Source of the DNA: Centroberyx gerrardi
Taxonomy: Eukaryota > Chordata > Actinopteri > Beryciformes > Berycidae
Direction: 5' to 3'
Assembly (NCBI RefSeq): GCF_048128805.1
Contig: NC_136008.1
Coordinates: 15,520,572 to 15,584,571, forward strand
DNA: 64,000 bases
Part shown: positions 11,901-25,527 of the stretch, one piece after another
How the letters are laid out: every line of letters starts with the position of its first letter
Numbering within the stretch: the first letter of the stretch is position 1
Program-made: the position numbers and the translations under genes
Notes under the pieces: model-generated
What the model saw: only the letters and a program-made list of their open reading frames with translations
The model's database searches: none
Told to the model about the DNA's origin: nothing

Positions 11901-14900
11901 GCTGTTGTGTTTACATGGGTTTTATTTCATGGTGGGATAAGTTTATTGCAGGCGTTTACATCACTTTCGGTCTCATTCAGGGGGAGTGGAGCCAGGCAAC
12001 ATTAACAAAAGTTGTCTCTCTGTCTGGGAAGAAATAATTCCCTTATTAGATTTCACTGTTTAAGCATGTAATTGAAAATATATTTGACAGATTTCTCCCT
12101 GCAATTTAAGAATATGATCATATGTTTTGCACGTCATAACATGGCCTAATGATGATGTTCTACATGGCTAGTTTCTGGCTTTTGTTGTCCCTTGTCCTTA
12201 CCAGCCACATGGCACATCTATTCAGTTAAGTGACATCTACCAAGCAGACAGGGTCAAAGGAGGTGTGGTCTGGTAGTAAATGTGTCACTTCATTTCCCTT
12301 GGGGAGGAAGCAGCGCCATATTGAACAAATTGATGAACTTCACTTCTTTTTGGCTTGTTTCTTGCCTTTGGTACTCACCAGATTTAAGGCTTAGAGCAGA
12401 TGTGGTCAGTGTGTCCCTGTGTTTAGCACACACAACTTGGCCTATAGCCTACTGACCCAGCTTGTAGCAGTGGTGTTAGAAATGCCAGAGAAGATTAAAG
12501 TAGAACCTGATTATGTCATATGTTGTGTTATTCACATTTTGTTGTGGAAACTTAGAAATCTTCCAGGCCCATGTAGGCATCATGTGCTTTGCTCATGGCA
12601 ATGCTATTCATTAAGGCTGTTTTGAGATCTCGAGCTTGGCTTTCATATTGGAACTTTGACTCATGAGGCTGGTAGGTTGTCTTGGCTCCATGTTTACAAC
12701 AGTTGCCTGGTGACAGCAGTTGCCAGGATACAGAAAAGTTCTGGAATTATGATGACCCATTATGTGATATCCCCCAGCCACCCCAAACATTTTTCAGTGG
12801 TTTTGTTTTGTTTTTTTCATAGGGAGCTAATTTTAGCATGTGGAACAACGGCCTTCGGGCGCATTTGCTTTGGACACTATTTCAAAATAGCTTAAGAAGC
12901 CAAGACATTGCATATTGAGATTGTATACTAGAGGTCACTGGCTGACTCAACAAGTTCCACTAAAATGTGAAGTTATATTTCAATATGTTGTTGATTCAAA
13001 GGTGTTGAATGGTGGGATTCACCGCTAGCTGTCTTAGCAGCTTGGATGGATCCTGCAGGTCTGTTTCTGTCATTAGCATCAACCAGCCTACTTCCTTTAG
13101 TGCTGCGTTGGAAATAGAACGTACTGTTGTATGTATGTATGTAAACCTCTGACTTTAACCACATGTTTATTTTTGGATCATTTAGGCTAATAAAAGTGGC
13201 AGCTTTGTCAAAAGACTGTATGGTTCCTTGGACCCAACTTGAGTGTTATTGGTTAGACAAGAGACCCACCCCCTACTGTAATTCTGTTTGGCATTTTCCT
13301 GCTCTCCTGTCTGTACAGCATTACGCAGGGTGACCTCTGCTTTGAGTGGGTGGGGACCAGCGTGTTCTGTTCTAAACATACTGAAAGACCATTTGAAATG
13401 TTAGCTTGAAGCCTATGAGAGCACAGTGCCGTGTAACCCAACACCTACACACAGAGAGCTCTGGATGTTGTGGTTGGCTCCGAAGCTTATTGAATTGTAA
13501 TTGTTTGAACCATGTCGACAGTCAAACAGGAGAAAGAATCATATGTGCGGTTGAATGGAAGTTAACAGGGTGGGGGATACATAGTTTCAGCGACAGATGA
13601 GGGAGAGGAATTAGTACATATGGGGGGGAAGGGTATGCCAGAGCCAGAGACGGCATACTGTGGTACGCCCTTGCTACTTTCAATCACTAATGTGTGCTGT
13701 GCCAGCATACCTGTGTGTGTCAGTGTATGTGTGTGTGTGTGTGTGAAAGAGAGAGAGAGAGAGAGAGAGAGTGTGAGTGTCTGTGTGCTTCTTCGTATGA
13801 TTGTGGATGTGAATGTGCAAGTGCATGTGTTTGTATGTACAGCCCAGATGAATGTACTCATGTGTGCAGCATGTCAGCTCCATGGGGGGTGAACCTCATC
13901 CATGTGATTTACATATTCGATTTGAGCAGGCTGGAAATGCAGGATTATGTCATCATCACAAACTCTGTAGTAAATGCTAGAGAGGCAGCTTGAGCCTCGC
14001 AAAGCCTGCTAAATCACAGTGATGAATTTGACACTGTCTCCTTTATGCCATGGCAAATTGGGAGCAAAGCATGTGCGTTACTACATTTGGATTTATGACT
14101 TTTCATTGTGATTTAAAACTCATTTTCTGGGCTGTTAAACAGATAACACCAGTTATATGATTTTTGGCAGCTGTTTTGAGCCAGTCTGTTCCCAATCTGT
14201 CAGTTTAAGAGGTATTAAAACTTGAATGACACATGAAGTTTTGTGATATGTATTTGTGGGTGACTGTGTTAATGCACACACAAGTGTGAGCGTGGGCATG
14301 CCATATCATTTTTTTAAGAGTAGACGGATGCATCAGCGGGATGGATGATACAGTAGATTAATCTAGGCAGCTGTGCCGTTGTCTGCAGGACCAGTAGAGT
14401 GCAGTTTTCTGTGGCATAATAACCCAGTGGCCTTAATCCTGCTCCACAACCAGAGGGGAGATTCCACTGGTGCTCTCCTCTCTTCATACCTTCCTCTTGG
14501 GCACCAGCACGTCTCCTAGCTGGAGGGAACCTAAAGATGTCACGTTTCCACCATCAGTGTTTGAGCTGCCCGTATCTGAGCCTCAACAATTAACTTAAAA
14601 ATGGTTGCAATGGTCATCCTGGTGGCTCAGTGGTACCATGTGGTCATGATGTCCTGTTCAAATCCGGCCCAGAACCTTTGTCGCATGTGATCCCCCTCTC
14701 TCTCCCAATCTTTCCTGTCTCTCTCCACTTTACACTATCTAATGAAGGCAAAATATGCCAAAAAAAAAATGCCCACAATCTCGCTCAGAAGTGGTTTTTC
14801 CCACTAATTAAATAAAAATATGGGTTCAGTATGGAAGATCAAAATGTGCCCTTCTAAACTCTGCCACAGCATGGTATCAGTACAGAGTGAATCATAGTAG

Positions 14901-17900
14901 TGTGAGAGGCCAATTTTCACCCTTGGCCAAGTTGAACTCATTCATGGATGACTTGGCACCAGGTAGCTCCAGGCGCGTGAACCTGAGTGCTCCTTTGATG
15001 ACACACACATTAAGGCGCATAGAACCAGCTCCCGTGGGGACTTGGAGACCGCAGCCATGCCCTGCTGGGGCTGCGGTGTCTGCCTGCATCGGCCTCTTGA
15101 GGGGGGAAGACTCTGATGCCGCCTGGCACTTCTGTGTCATACATGTGCACACACTCATACAACTACAGCACAGCCTGTAAGTAGCCCTCAGGCATCGACT
15201 TGACATGCACACTGCAGTTCAAATGGCCTGTGGGCTTCATGCTTGAATAGTTTGGAACTGTGCAGTACTGAATTCTTGACCATGCTGCCACTTATAGCAT
15301 TTCTTAATTAGAATGACATGAATAAACATATCGTAATAAGGGCTAAACAATAAATCATGTATAATTGTGTATCATGATTTTAGATTTTACAATTTATAAT
15401 TGTAGAATATTACCATATTGGCAGTATTTAAGCATTTCATTTAATGTACAACACCCACTGTAGTTGAAAATAGTCATGATGTACATATAAGAAAAGTGCA
15501 ATAAAATTGCACTTGATGATAATCTTGATTAATAAATTGGGCCACAATATCAAGCAAAGTAATGGGATTTTTTGTGCTAATCATGAAGCCCTAAATGTAA
15601 TATAACAATAAACTATATAGTACTTTTCAAAGTTGCAAAGTGCTTTACAGAGTCAATAAAGTGCTTTACAGAATCATTAAACGAGAGGACAAAGATGGTT
15701 TCTACAAGCGAAGTGAGGGAGACAGGTACAAAATTGCTTAGAGAGGCACAGATTTCTGGGGAGACGATCTAGGGAGCGACTGGGCTCAAAGTGGGAGAAT
15801 TGGAGCTTAATATTCTTCACCTTATTGATGGGAGTCCTCAATATTACAATAGGGGGAAGAACTAAGGACAGAGAGTTTTTTGAGATAAATGTAATGTTAA
15901 TTGGCTTTGGAAAATTATTTCCATGGAAAATAGAGGTTTATGAAGGCCCAAATATAGCTAGTTACATACAATTCCCCCCATTGTCTGGTTCAGCATACCC
16001 AGCATACCAAATTTGGTTGCATATACTACGCATATGATGAGACACTGAGCAAGAGCCACCAAACTGCAGTAGTAACTCTGATTTGCTTCTGATGTATGAT
16101 TGTAATTACATAATCTATCTTTCAGATGTAGGTAGAATGTCAGTGAATGTTTACCTATGATCTATAGAGTGGCTACACTGCATGCCTGCCATAACTATCT
16201 TTTTGTCTCCACATTGTGGTGTGTGTGTGTCTGGCTCTGTCTTTCTACTCTTCTCTTTGTTCTCCATAGTGATACATTGGTACTCCTCCTCTACCCATTT
16301 CTGTTTCCTCAAGAGACTGTTTGTGTTTGTTTTCAAAGATCTCCCAGATGTTTCTTTCATCTCGGACATCTCCTCTACTTTTGGGCAACACTGTAGTTCC
16401 ATGGTTGGATCTGCTCTAGGATCAGTTTTACCTTTATTCATTCATATTCAGTCATTATGGATGAGGCAGACACTGGGAGCTGGTCAGTGGTCCTAGATCA
16501 GCACTCCTACTTTCCCCCCTGGAAGTCTCAGATCTTTGCTCCCTGGTGTCTGCTCCTGGTCCATATCCCATATCTCCCCATGGACATTCCCTCTCTGAAC
16601 TCCAGTGTAGAGGCCAGACCAGCGGACAGGACCCTGCAGTCTTTGTCAGCTTTGATTAAGACCTAGTCACTGTGGTTGTCAGTGGCCCAGATTCAGACAG
16701 TATGAACCCAAAGTAGGCCCTCTTCATTTTATTCTTCTACCCCTCACTCTCTCTCTGCCACTCATTATAATGAGCTGGAGCCCAGTTAATGGCCTGTATA
16801 TAGTCCGCAGATGGGAATATGTTGACAGCTCTTCAGAGGACAGCAGTTGGTGTCCAATACTTCTCCTCTGTCAGTTTTTACTTTGCTTCTTTTACGGAGA
16901 TCACCTTGCTTTTTGGTCCTATTTGTTCTCATCACATAGAAACCATAATAGCAGTACGCGTTTTAAATGCTTAAAATGTAAATTGAAAGTGCAGGAGAGT
17001 ATGAAAGAGCAGTCCTTGTGAGACATCCTTGGGTATTGTCATACAGCTTCCCGGGCGTGCGAGCGTGGGCGGCTCAGCTCAGTTTGTGTGAGACACTCCG
17101 GTGCAGTGTTTCAGTCTTATCAAAGCAACCTGCCCAGTATTAGTTACTGTGTGAAGGTGATGCCCACCTCTGTCGCTCTGCCAGGAGACGCCTGCAGGAG
17201 GGATCTGCTGATTGTTGAAGGACGTGACTGTGCCAGATGTAGAGGCACTGGGGTGGTGCTGGGGTTGGGAGTGGGGTATGTTCACAGTCACAGAGATAAA
17301 AAAAAAAAACATAAGAGGCAAGTGCAAAGAGGCATTAGATGTCATGTTTTTGCTGAGTTATGGTTGAGATGGTTATTATTAATTTAAGGTAAGTCATTAT
17401 TTCTCAGCCACATGTGGTATCAAGTGGTATTAATAACATTTTTTTTAGTATCTCAAATTACGTTCTGGTTTTTCTGCTTTAAGGAAGTCCCTCTCCATTT
17501 TAGAGAATACTCCTACATAACTTTGGCCCATATACTGCCCTTTTGTCTTTAGTTCCGGCGGTGGGTAATGCTGAGTCCGGCCTCCCCAACCTGGCCTCTC
17601 TGTTAAGTCCACAGGCATAAGGGCTGTTTACTCAACAGAGTCAGTGGGACATTGAATCCTAAATCTCTTCCCTTCCTCACGCTCCACTGGCCCAATTATG
17701 AACCCAATCACAGCAGCCGCCACCACCAGGAAATACCACTGTGTGGAAGTGAATGAATGAGTGAATAAATGGGAGGAATGAAGGAAGGAATGAATGAATG
17801 AAGAAGTCACACCAGGAATTTATGACGTGTAGAGAGTTACGAAGCGGTATCATAAGAAAAGTTGATTACTTACTAATATTGTGACCAATAAAGTTTTTAT

Positions 17901-18047
17901 TTTCAATGCAAACATTTCAAATTCAGCTAAAACCAATTGTGTCAACAGAGACAATAGGAGGTTTCCTACTGTGAGGAGTGCAGCTGCTTTTTACTGAGAG
18001 TGAACATGTTCAGACTGTTAAATTGTATTAATGCTCACCATGTTATT

Positions 18048-18090
<43 letters not shown>

Positions 18091-21000
18091 GCTGATGTAC
18101 CCCTGGGTTTCTTCTCTTTATTCCCCTACGGTTTGCTCATCCCATTCAACAGGAAACAGCCTAAGGTATGTATGTTTCATCTGTCTCTGTTGCTATACCA
18201 GAACTGGCTAGCATCAACATAACTGACGTGCGGTGTCAGCAGAAACAGTCAGGAGTTATTTTCAGTGCAAGAAGCCCTCTGTAGTGACTGCTCAAACACT
18301 CTCCTGGCATTGTCACAGATACTGCAGTAATTCAGTAGCAGGATGCAGCACAAGCAACAGTATCCCCCTATACCTTTGGAAGCGCTGAGAAGCACAGCAC
18401 AGAGGTCGGTGTACTGTCGGGGCATGGTTTCTAGGGGCATGATTGAGAGTGTTTTAGTAGTTTGGTCGGTCAGCAGGAGCCGGATAGATGTCCGTGTGAA
18501 TGTGTCAGCGCTCTAAGATCTCGTGAACACCCACAAAGGCTCTACAATGAGAGAGGGATGAGCACGGACACTGGGGCAGTGTGTGTGCGCATTCAAAGCA
18601 GCATTGTTGGAGTGCACCCCCACCTCCCCCCTTGACGACACACTGGTGACTAGCTCAGAGACGCTCAGGCCTCACACACCAGCGACGGGGCTTTGTGCTC
18701 AGTGAGTGGGGCCGCGAGCGTCCACGGTCCCCGGGGTCTGTGAACCTCAGCTACCCCTATAGCCTTCAGCTAGACACTGAGGCCGAAAACACATGACTGT
18801 CTGCTAAGTTATTACGGCGCTGAAGTTAGCCTCTCTGCATTCTAAAGGGGAAGTGGAGGTCACAGTCCGATCACGTTCGACCTGTTTTCATCATAGAAAT
18901 GACAAACAGAGCGTTGCACTTTTCAACCCACCTTCATCATTATTTGTGCTGCTGATTAATAGTAATTGTCCAATCAAGAACCATTTGTTGCTCACTCACA
19001 TCCAGAGGCTGGACAGGGACAGACCAGGGGAGATTTAAGCCCTAGTTACCAAGCCAGCCCTAATTGAGAATGATGGCACTTTTGTTCCTTTGAATGGCAC
19101 CCACTCACTTGTCTAAAGTCACAAGAGGAGGTCTTGCTTTCAAAGCATTCAGTGATCTCAGTCCTTCCCATGCTGACTATGCAACCAGTGGTTCCCCGGC
19201 CGATGCCCTTTATTATGATTAGAAAAGAGTTCAATCATTTTGGGACATTCGTGGAGGGAAAGCCGCTTTGGCAGACCAGCAGTGCAGTGAAAGCCAGTAG
19301 TAGCAACATGTGCAGCAGTGCTGTGCTTGCACTGCAGGATGACAGTGCAGTAGCGATTCCCATTCTTTCAGCATTTTGGAAGAAGTCTTGAAAAGAGATG
19401 CGGCTGGGTTGGGATAAAATATCAGTTTTATGAAATTTGAGTGTTAAGTGACAAAAAACAAAGAAAAAAAAATATGTTGCATTAAATATATGCTGTACAC
19501 AGCAGGAGCCACAATCTTATTCTATCTGTAAGGAATAGGGGAGCCTTGGTAAATGAGGCCGCTGCTCTTCCCCAGGGAGCATCCTTTCTATGTTATCCAT
19601 CCAGGGCCCAGAGCACATGCAGGTGCCTGTGTGACACAAGGGGTCTGTGCTAGTAAAGTCTGTGTTGTGAGACCCGGGGCTGAGGGCAGAGGGCCAGCCT
19701 GCACTACCAGGAACAGCTCCAGCCCTGTTTCCTTGGAGACCAGGGTCACTGGGAGCTGGAATTTCTACTGGGGAGCACTGACCCTGATTTATGAATTCAT
19801 TTAACTCTGACCATGATGACAAAACATGGGGCAACTAACAGTGGATTTGCGCAGGCAGTCATGGCACAGTCCTAACAACCATTACCTCCAACAGTACTTA
19901 CTTATACTTCATCTTACTCACACAGACAAGCTCCATCCTGCTGATTTACTGTAGGGTGGCGTGATATAGCACAATAAGCCTAGCTTTGTGCCCCTAGGTG
20001 TCTAACCACAGCAGGAGCTGGTAAGCAGGCTCAGGTTGTGTCGCACTTCACATGCTTGGACAGGTGTGTGAAGCGTGTGTTTATACTCCCTGTGCCTGTC
20101 CTTTCTCTTCTGCAGGTGTTTGCCTTTGACCACTGTTTCTGGTCCATGGATGAGTCCAACGTTCCTAAGTATGCTGGTGAGTCATAAAGCGTTAATGTTG
20201 AAACTAATCCTCCCCTCATCACCAAAGAACTCAAAACAAGTCTCAGGTTTGTGAGGAACCTGCCGGGTGAGCTTAATGCTACAACTCTACTACTCTAATA
20301 CTGTAAGGAAAGTCCCTTCTTGATGGAAAGCTGCAATTTTGCATTATGCAAAGCACCTTGTAAGATGATTTGCATTTTGAGTGAATAAAGTAAAATACGT
20401 AAACAGGTCAGTGGTTTTTTATATTGGCTCATAAATAAGAAATAAAAGCATCAAGAGGTTCAGTACAATACATACCAGAAACTGACGTGCATATTTGTAT
20501 TTTATACAACAAATTGCAATAATATGGATACCACAGATTGGTCACATTTACATTTTGTATTTTGCATATATGCAATCGGGTATTATATTTCCCATGCACC
20601 CACTAAAATGGTAAATGCAATTTCTTCAGCTACAGCTACCTTTCTCTAATGAGTGGTGCACAGAAAAGTTTATAGCCACAGTATTTTCTAACATCTATAG
20701 AACAGGGGTTATTACTGCCGGTACAAGGTAGATTTACATAGTCATTGTAGATATTGTGTTTATCATATCACTCCCATTTTGTGATGGAAATTAAATGCTT
20801 ATATGTGCTTTGTGCTGAAGCGACAAGGCAATCTGTTCGCTGAAGGGCTGCCTGAAGGGCCTGGGCCACGGCTTTATTTAGCTCATTAAACAGCTGCCCC
20901 ATTCACCAGGAGCATGACAGTGAGCAACACAAGAGATTTCTGTACACAGCCCGGCATTTTCCACACGACCAGACAGGAATCTGCCACTTTTCATGAATCT

Positions 21001-24000
21001 TCTCCCCTAACATTGTTTTTTTGTTTGGTAGCCTTTGTCCATACATTTCACTACTTATTTCACTGTACTAATTCAGAGGATGCTAATCAGAGAGCTAATA
21101 GTGCTTATATAACTGAATGGTTTATCTGTTTACCATAATCTCCATGGTGACCAATTGTTTGTTTAAAAGGTCAAGAGGTGGTGTTCAAGTGCCTTGGAGA
21201 GGGAATACTTGAAAATGCATTCCAGGGATATAATGCCTGCATATTTGCCTATGGACAAACAGGTAAAATCTACATTGACTCACTCATTTTTTTAAATCTT
21301 TTTTTGGTCTAAATCCATTAGATCATGCTCACTTTTACAGATATTTACCAATGATACTGGCCTGCATTATATGTTAAGTCTTAAAGTAGATCAGCAGGCC
21401 CGGTTGTCTTCAGAGGGCCATTCTATGGCAGCTTAGCTCTGTAGAAAGTACAAGAACAGGAAGACTTGTATTTCTAATCACACTGGTGAATCACTCAAGT
21501 CACATCCTTCCTCGCCATGGATTAAATTAGCTCCTTTATCCCATTTCCTGTCCTGGAGGGAAACCCATGGTAAAATGACACACCTAATCAACACTTTGAA
21601 GAGAAGAGCTCTGACTCTTATCTTCCACGGGGAAAAAAATATTTCATTCGCCTGCTAGTCACCAGATGTATGAGATAGTGTTGGGGTTTTTTCAAGCAGC
21701 ACGTAAGTCATGAAGAGAACCAGATTGGCACTGGTTTGGCAGTCTAAGCAATCTTAGTCCTGAGGAATCCCTCAACACTCAGACAAACAAACTTTGACTG
21801 CAGACATCAAGACCCTACATCTTTGCCAGATCAAGTGAATTTGTGATTATATGGTCAAGACAGCCATTTTTCTGTAATTAGGCTGTAAAAATCAGTCCAT
21901 TTGAAAAAAAAGGTGATTCAAATATCCCCTTGCACTCTGATTTTCCCCTTAAATTTCCCCTTAAGTAGCTTCAAAGTTAGAAAAAATGTTTTTCCATACT
22001 GTACGACAGTGTCACATACATATTCTGTATCTGCTCATTCCAATGCTTCATTTAAGCTATAGCACACTCAAATCCATGATGACATTTTGTATGGCTGCAC
22101 CATTACATCAAATGGAAAAAATCTAGATGTCTTGTCCATCATTTTATACACATTTCCCTGTAATCCACCATGGCATATTTGGTATCTTTGGAAACATTGG
22201 GATCTTGTCTACAATTTAAAATAATGTTTGAGCAAAGCTTGGCTGCACAACATGCATTTGTAATGATGGTGGGACTGGCAGGGTGGAAGAGGTTGTAACT
22301 CTGGTATGTCCCTGTAGGTTCAGGCAAGTCCTTTTCCATGATGGGGAATGGGGAGCAGCCAGGCCTGATCCCCCGGCTGTGCTGCTCCCTGTTTGAGAGG
22401 ATCCACAGAGAGTCGAACGAGGCCCATTCTTTCAAGGTGGAGGTGTCCTACATGGAGATCTACAACGAGAAGGTCCGTGACCTGCTGGATCCCAAAGGGT
22501 GAGTCTGCTGTGTGGCCTTGCACCGGAATGAATCCAAAACTTTTTTTCTTCAAAATAAGCACATGGGATTTATATCCTTGTCTGACCTGAACACGCTGTA
22601 TCAGCTCGCTGACTTTAACTGAGCTAATGCTTTGGTCTTGCGGTACACTGATGACCCGGGGTTCAAAACACTGGTTACACAAGCTGCACTATGTGCTCAG
22701 GCTGTGGTGTAATGTTCTCTGAGTCTGGATTCACCGATCCATACAGCACCAGACAAACTCCAGCTCCAGCACAAGCAGTGACCTCTCAGTCAGCTCTCAC
22801 TCTGTGTTGGTTTTCATCTCTGTTTATAGCTCTGTTGTGTCTAGTTGCATGAATGGGGATGGCGACATAATGATGTGAGGAGGAAGCTCAACCCAGTTAT
22901 TTCCTGGAGAACAGCGGCCAGCATCATCCTCTGACACTGCTGCATTCTTCGCCTCTATGGTCTGATGTGGGTTGGCAGACAGACTGCAGGGGAGGGCGAG
23001 CTGTGAAAGAGTGTGTTTCAGGGACATCTGTTAGTGAAGCTGAGAGCAGGAGAGCGGTCAGTGCAGCCTGTGAGGGGAGCCCCAGAGAGCGACTACAGTG
23101 GAGCACTCTGTGTGCTGCAGATGTCTGAAGATGCAGCCAGACCCATTGCGATGGCGACTTCCTCTCGCTTATATAACCAGCTTCACACTCTCTTGATCTC
23201 TCTGCCGCTCTGTGACTTCAGGACTATAGATCGATTGTAGTGTATATGTCTCTCACTGCTCTACTGCGATATCCATATCTAGTGTGCCTAGTATTTCTGT
23301 CTCTTCACGGCAGAGTCCCACTATAAGCAGGTGACTGACCATGGTCTTTCTAGCTGTCGTATCCTGTTGTTTGCTGCAGTGAGTGTCTTACTTTGAACAG
23401 AGCACTCTGCGAACCTGGTTTCTGCCAACCTCAGTGATTCTGTTGCCATGGCGAGGGATAAGTTGACTGCTGTTGATCTATAGGGTTTCTCCCCAACACC
23501 TGGCAAGAAGCCAACTGAGGATCCAGTTCAGCTGACCCACCTGCACCACCTAGTGAAACATGTGCCTAACCTTTGTTTTAAGTTTGTGATATGCCACATG
23601 GTTTTCCTATAAGAAAAATGTGCTTCCATAATTTAATCAGGTAAAATATATTATTTCACAGCAGCTCTTGGAAAACAGTTTACTGAGCTAGAATAGACAC
23701 ATATGACCTGTTCTCTATTTTCTGTTTTTTAAAGGGAAGGTTCAGGATTTTGAGAAGTGTATCCTTTTTAACACAAATCATGCCCCTTCTAAAGACATTC
23801 AAAAAACATTTTTATAGTAAGTGTTTCTATATGTGAGAACTTGGCATCAGCTTCCTATTAGCATTTGCTAGCAATGCTAACAATGCAATTAATTAATTCA
23901 ACGTTGCATGCAAACCATTTTATTTACTACGAAGTAGTGTAGTTAAGTAGGAATAAGTAATAGAACTTTTTGAAAGGAGATTTGAGAGAAAGTATAATTC

Positions 24001-25247
24001 TTCATTTTCTTGAAGTAGTATTGCTGCCAAATGCTAATGGGAGGCTGGTACAAATTTCCCAGAAACTCTGAAAACTTGAATGAATGTCCTAAGAGGGTGG
24101 TCAATAAGTCATCAGTAGTATGGGCTTCTCAAACCCTGAACCATCCCTTTAAGTCTTCATTCATTCTGACCAGACGCTCAAGGTCAGTAGACATGATTTC
24201 TGCTGCTCCAAAGACAGTATCTGTAGAGCTGCAGTAAGTGATGAGCAGAGAGTTAAACAGCAACAACAGTATAACAAAGGCTAATATTTTTCTTGGCTTT
24301 CATCACCATGGCAGCAGTGAAGACAGAAAAGGTGAAGCGTTACAGGAAAAGGGAGGAATGTCAAATCAAGCAGATGCATTACTGAAGCAAGTTATATGAA
24401 TTTCATGCAGTAGTTTGCAATTGATTTCAAATTGATCCCATTTTTGTACATAAAAATTCACAATTTTCTTCCTGGTTTGTTTTTGCGCACATGTACCTGA
24501 TTGGAATCACTGTTTCTTCCTCCTTTTGTCTTTTCTTCTTCCTTTCCTTGCTGTGTTGCCGTCCTCAATGTTAAGGAGCCGACAGTCCCTGAAAGTTCGA
24601 GAACACAAAGTCCTGGGTCCATATGTGGATGGTCTGTCTCAGCTGGCTGTGACCAACTTTGAGGTGTGTCTTACCCATCTGTCCACACTGCGACCGTAGG
24701 CTGGGCTGAATCCACCCAGCCTCACTCATCAAAGAGCCTCAACTTTCACATACACTGACATTCCACAATACATGAATATCATATCGCCAATTGTCAAGTC
24801 GTTGATTTATATTCAGAATAACCCCTAAAAGTCTAAAATGCTTCCAAGTACAGCAACTCTAATGACACACATATTCCTGACGTGTGATGTAGTCATGGGT
24901 TTTTGTGTAGTCATGCCAGGTCTTGGCAGGGCCTTCCTTAATTAAGTCTGAACATCTCCACCCTGTTCTTCTCTGCTCTGGCCTTCCTGATATTAGTCCA
25001 GTGGATTTCCCAGAGCCTCAGCCCACTGCCCGCTGTGACCCAGCTAAATCACATGGCACGCAGCCATATGTGAATACTGCCTGCCTTTGTTGTTATCATA
25101 ATGACCCATTTGCAAGTTTTGCCTTCACCCAGAGAGGTGTGCAACCTCACATTATGTCCCTGCTCAGACGTTTATTATTCTACCACTCATGCTCTTTCTC
25201 TCATACACACAGAAACATATTACATGCAATAGTGGCCAATAGTGCTT

Positions 25248-25296
<49 letters not shown>

Positions 25297-25342
25297 ATAT
25301 CTATCTATCTACTGTATCTGTCTGTCTGTCTATCTATCTATC

Positions 25343-25409
<67 letters not shown>

Positions 25410-25464
25410 CTATCTAACTCTCTATCTATCTATCTATCTATCTATCTGTCTCTCTATCTAACTC

Positions 25465-25527
<63 letters not shown>

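Larger units (their letters stand above)
6293..18152 (+). other. kif13a: kif13a intron 2 (11.9 kb)
   Basis: This is the largest intron of the gene. I recognise no second gene in it. It contains a MITE (8393-8778), a compound GT/GA microsatellite (13711-13777), a tRNA-derived SINE (14612-14773) and a short stretch resembling a common fish repeat (about 15600-15700, TTTCAAAG...AAGTGCTTTACAGA appearing twice). Large first introns of this kind often hold enhancers, but none can be pointed to here. Confidence 0.7.

Noticed and set aside
12680-12730. An RFX X-box pair (GTTGCCTGGTGAC, GTTGCC) in kif13a intron 2
   Set aside because: The second half-site does not fit the consensus, and nothing nearby looks like a promoter.
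13562-13993. Overlapping ORFs on both strands with Cys-Val and Thr-His repeats
   Set aside because: They come from a GT/GA microsatellite inside kif13a intron 2.
14622-14700. A tRNA gene
   Set aside because: A- and B-box-like motifs are present, but the cloverleaf cannot be completed and a SINE body and A tail follow.
16151-16666. Overlapping ORFs of 79-104 codons in kif13a intron 2
   Set aside because: No domain or splice context was recognised, and frames on both strands are open by chance.
18600-18780. A CpG-rich internal promoter in kif13a intron 3
   Set aside because: Only a short patch is GC-rich, with no good first exon or donor following.
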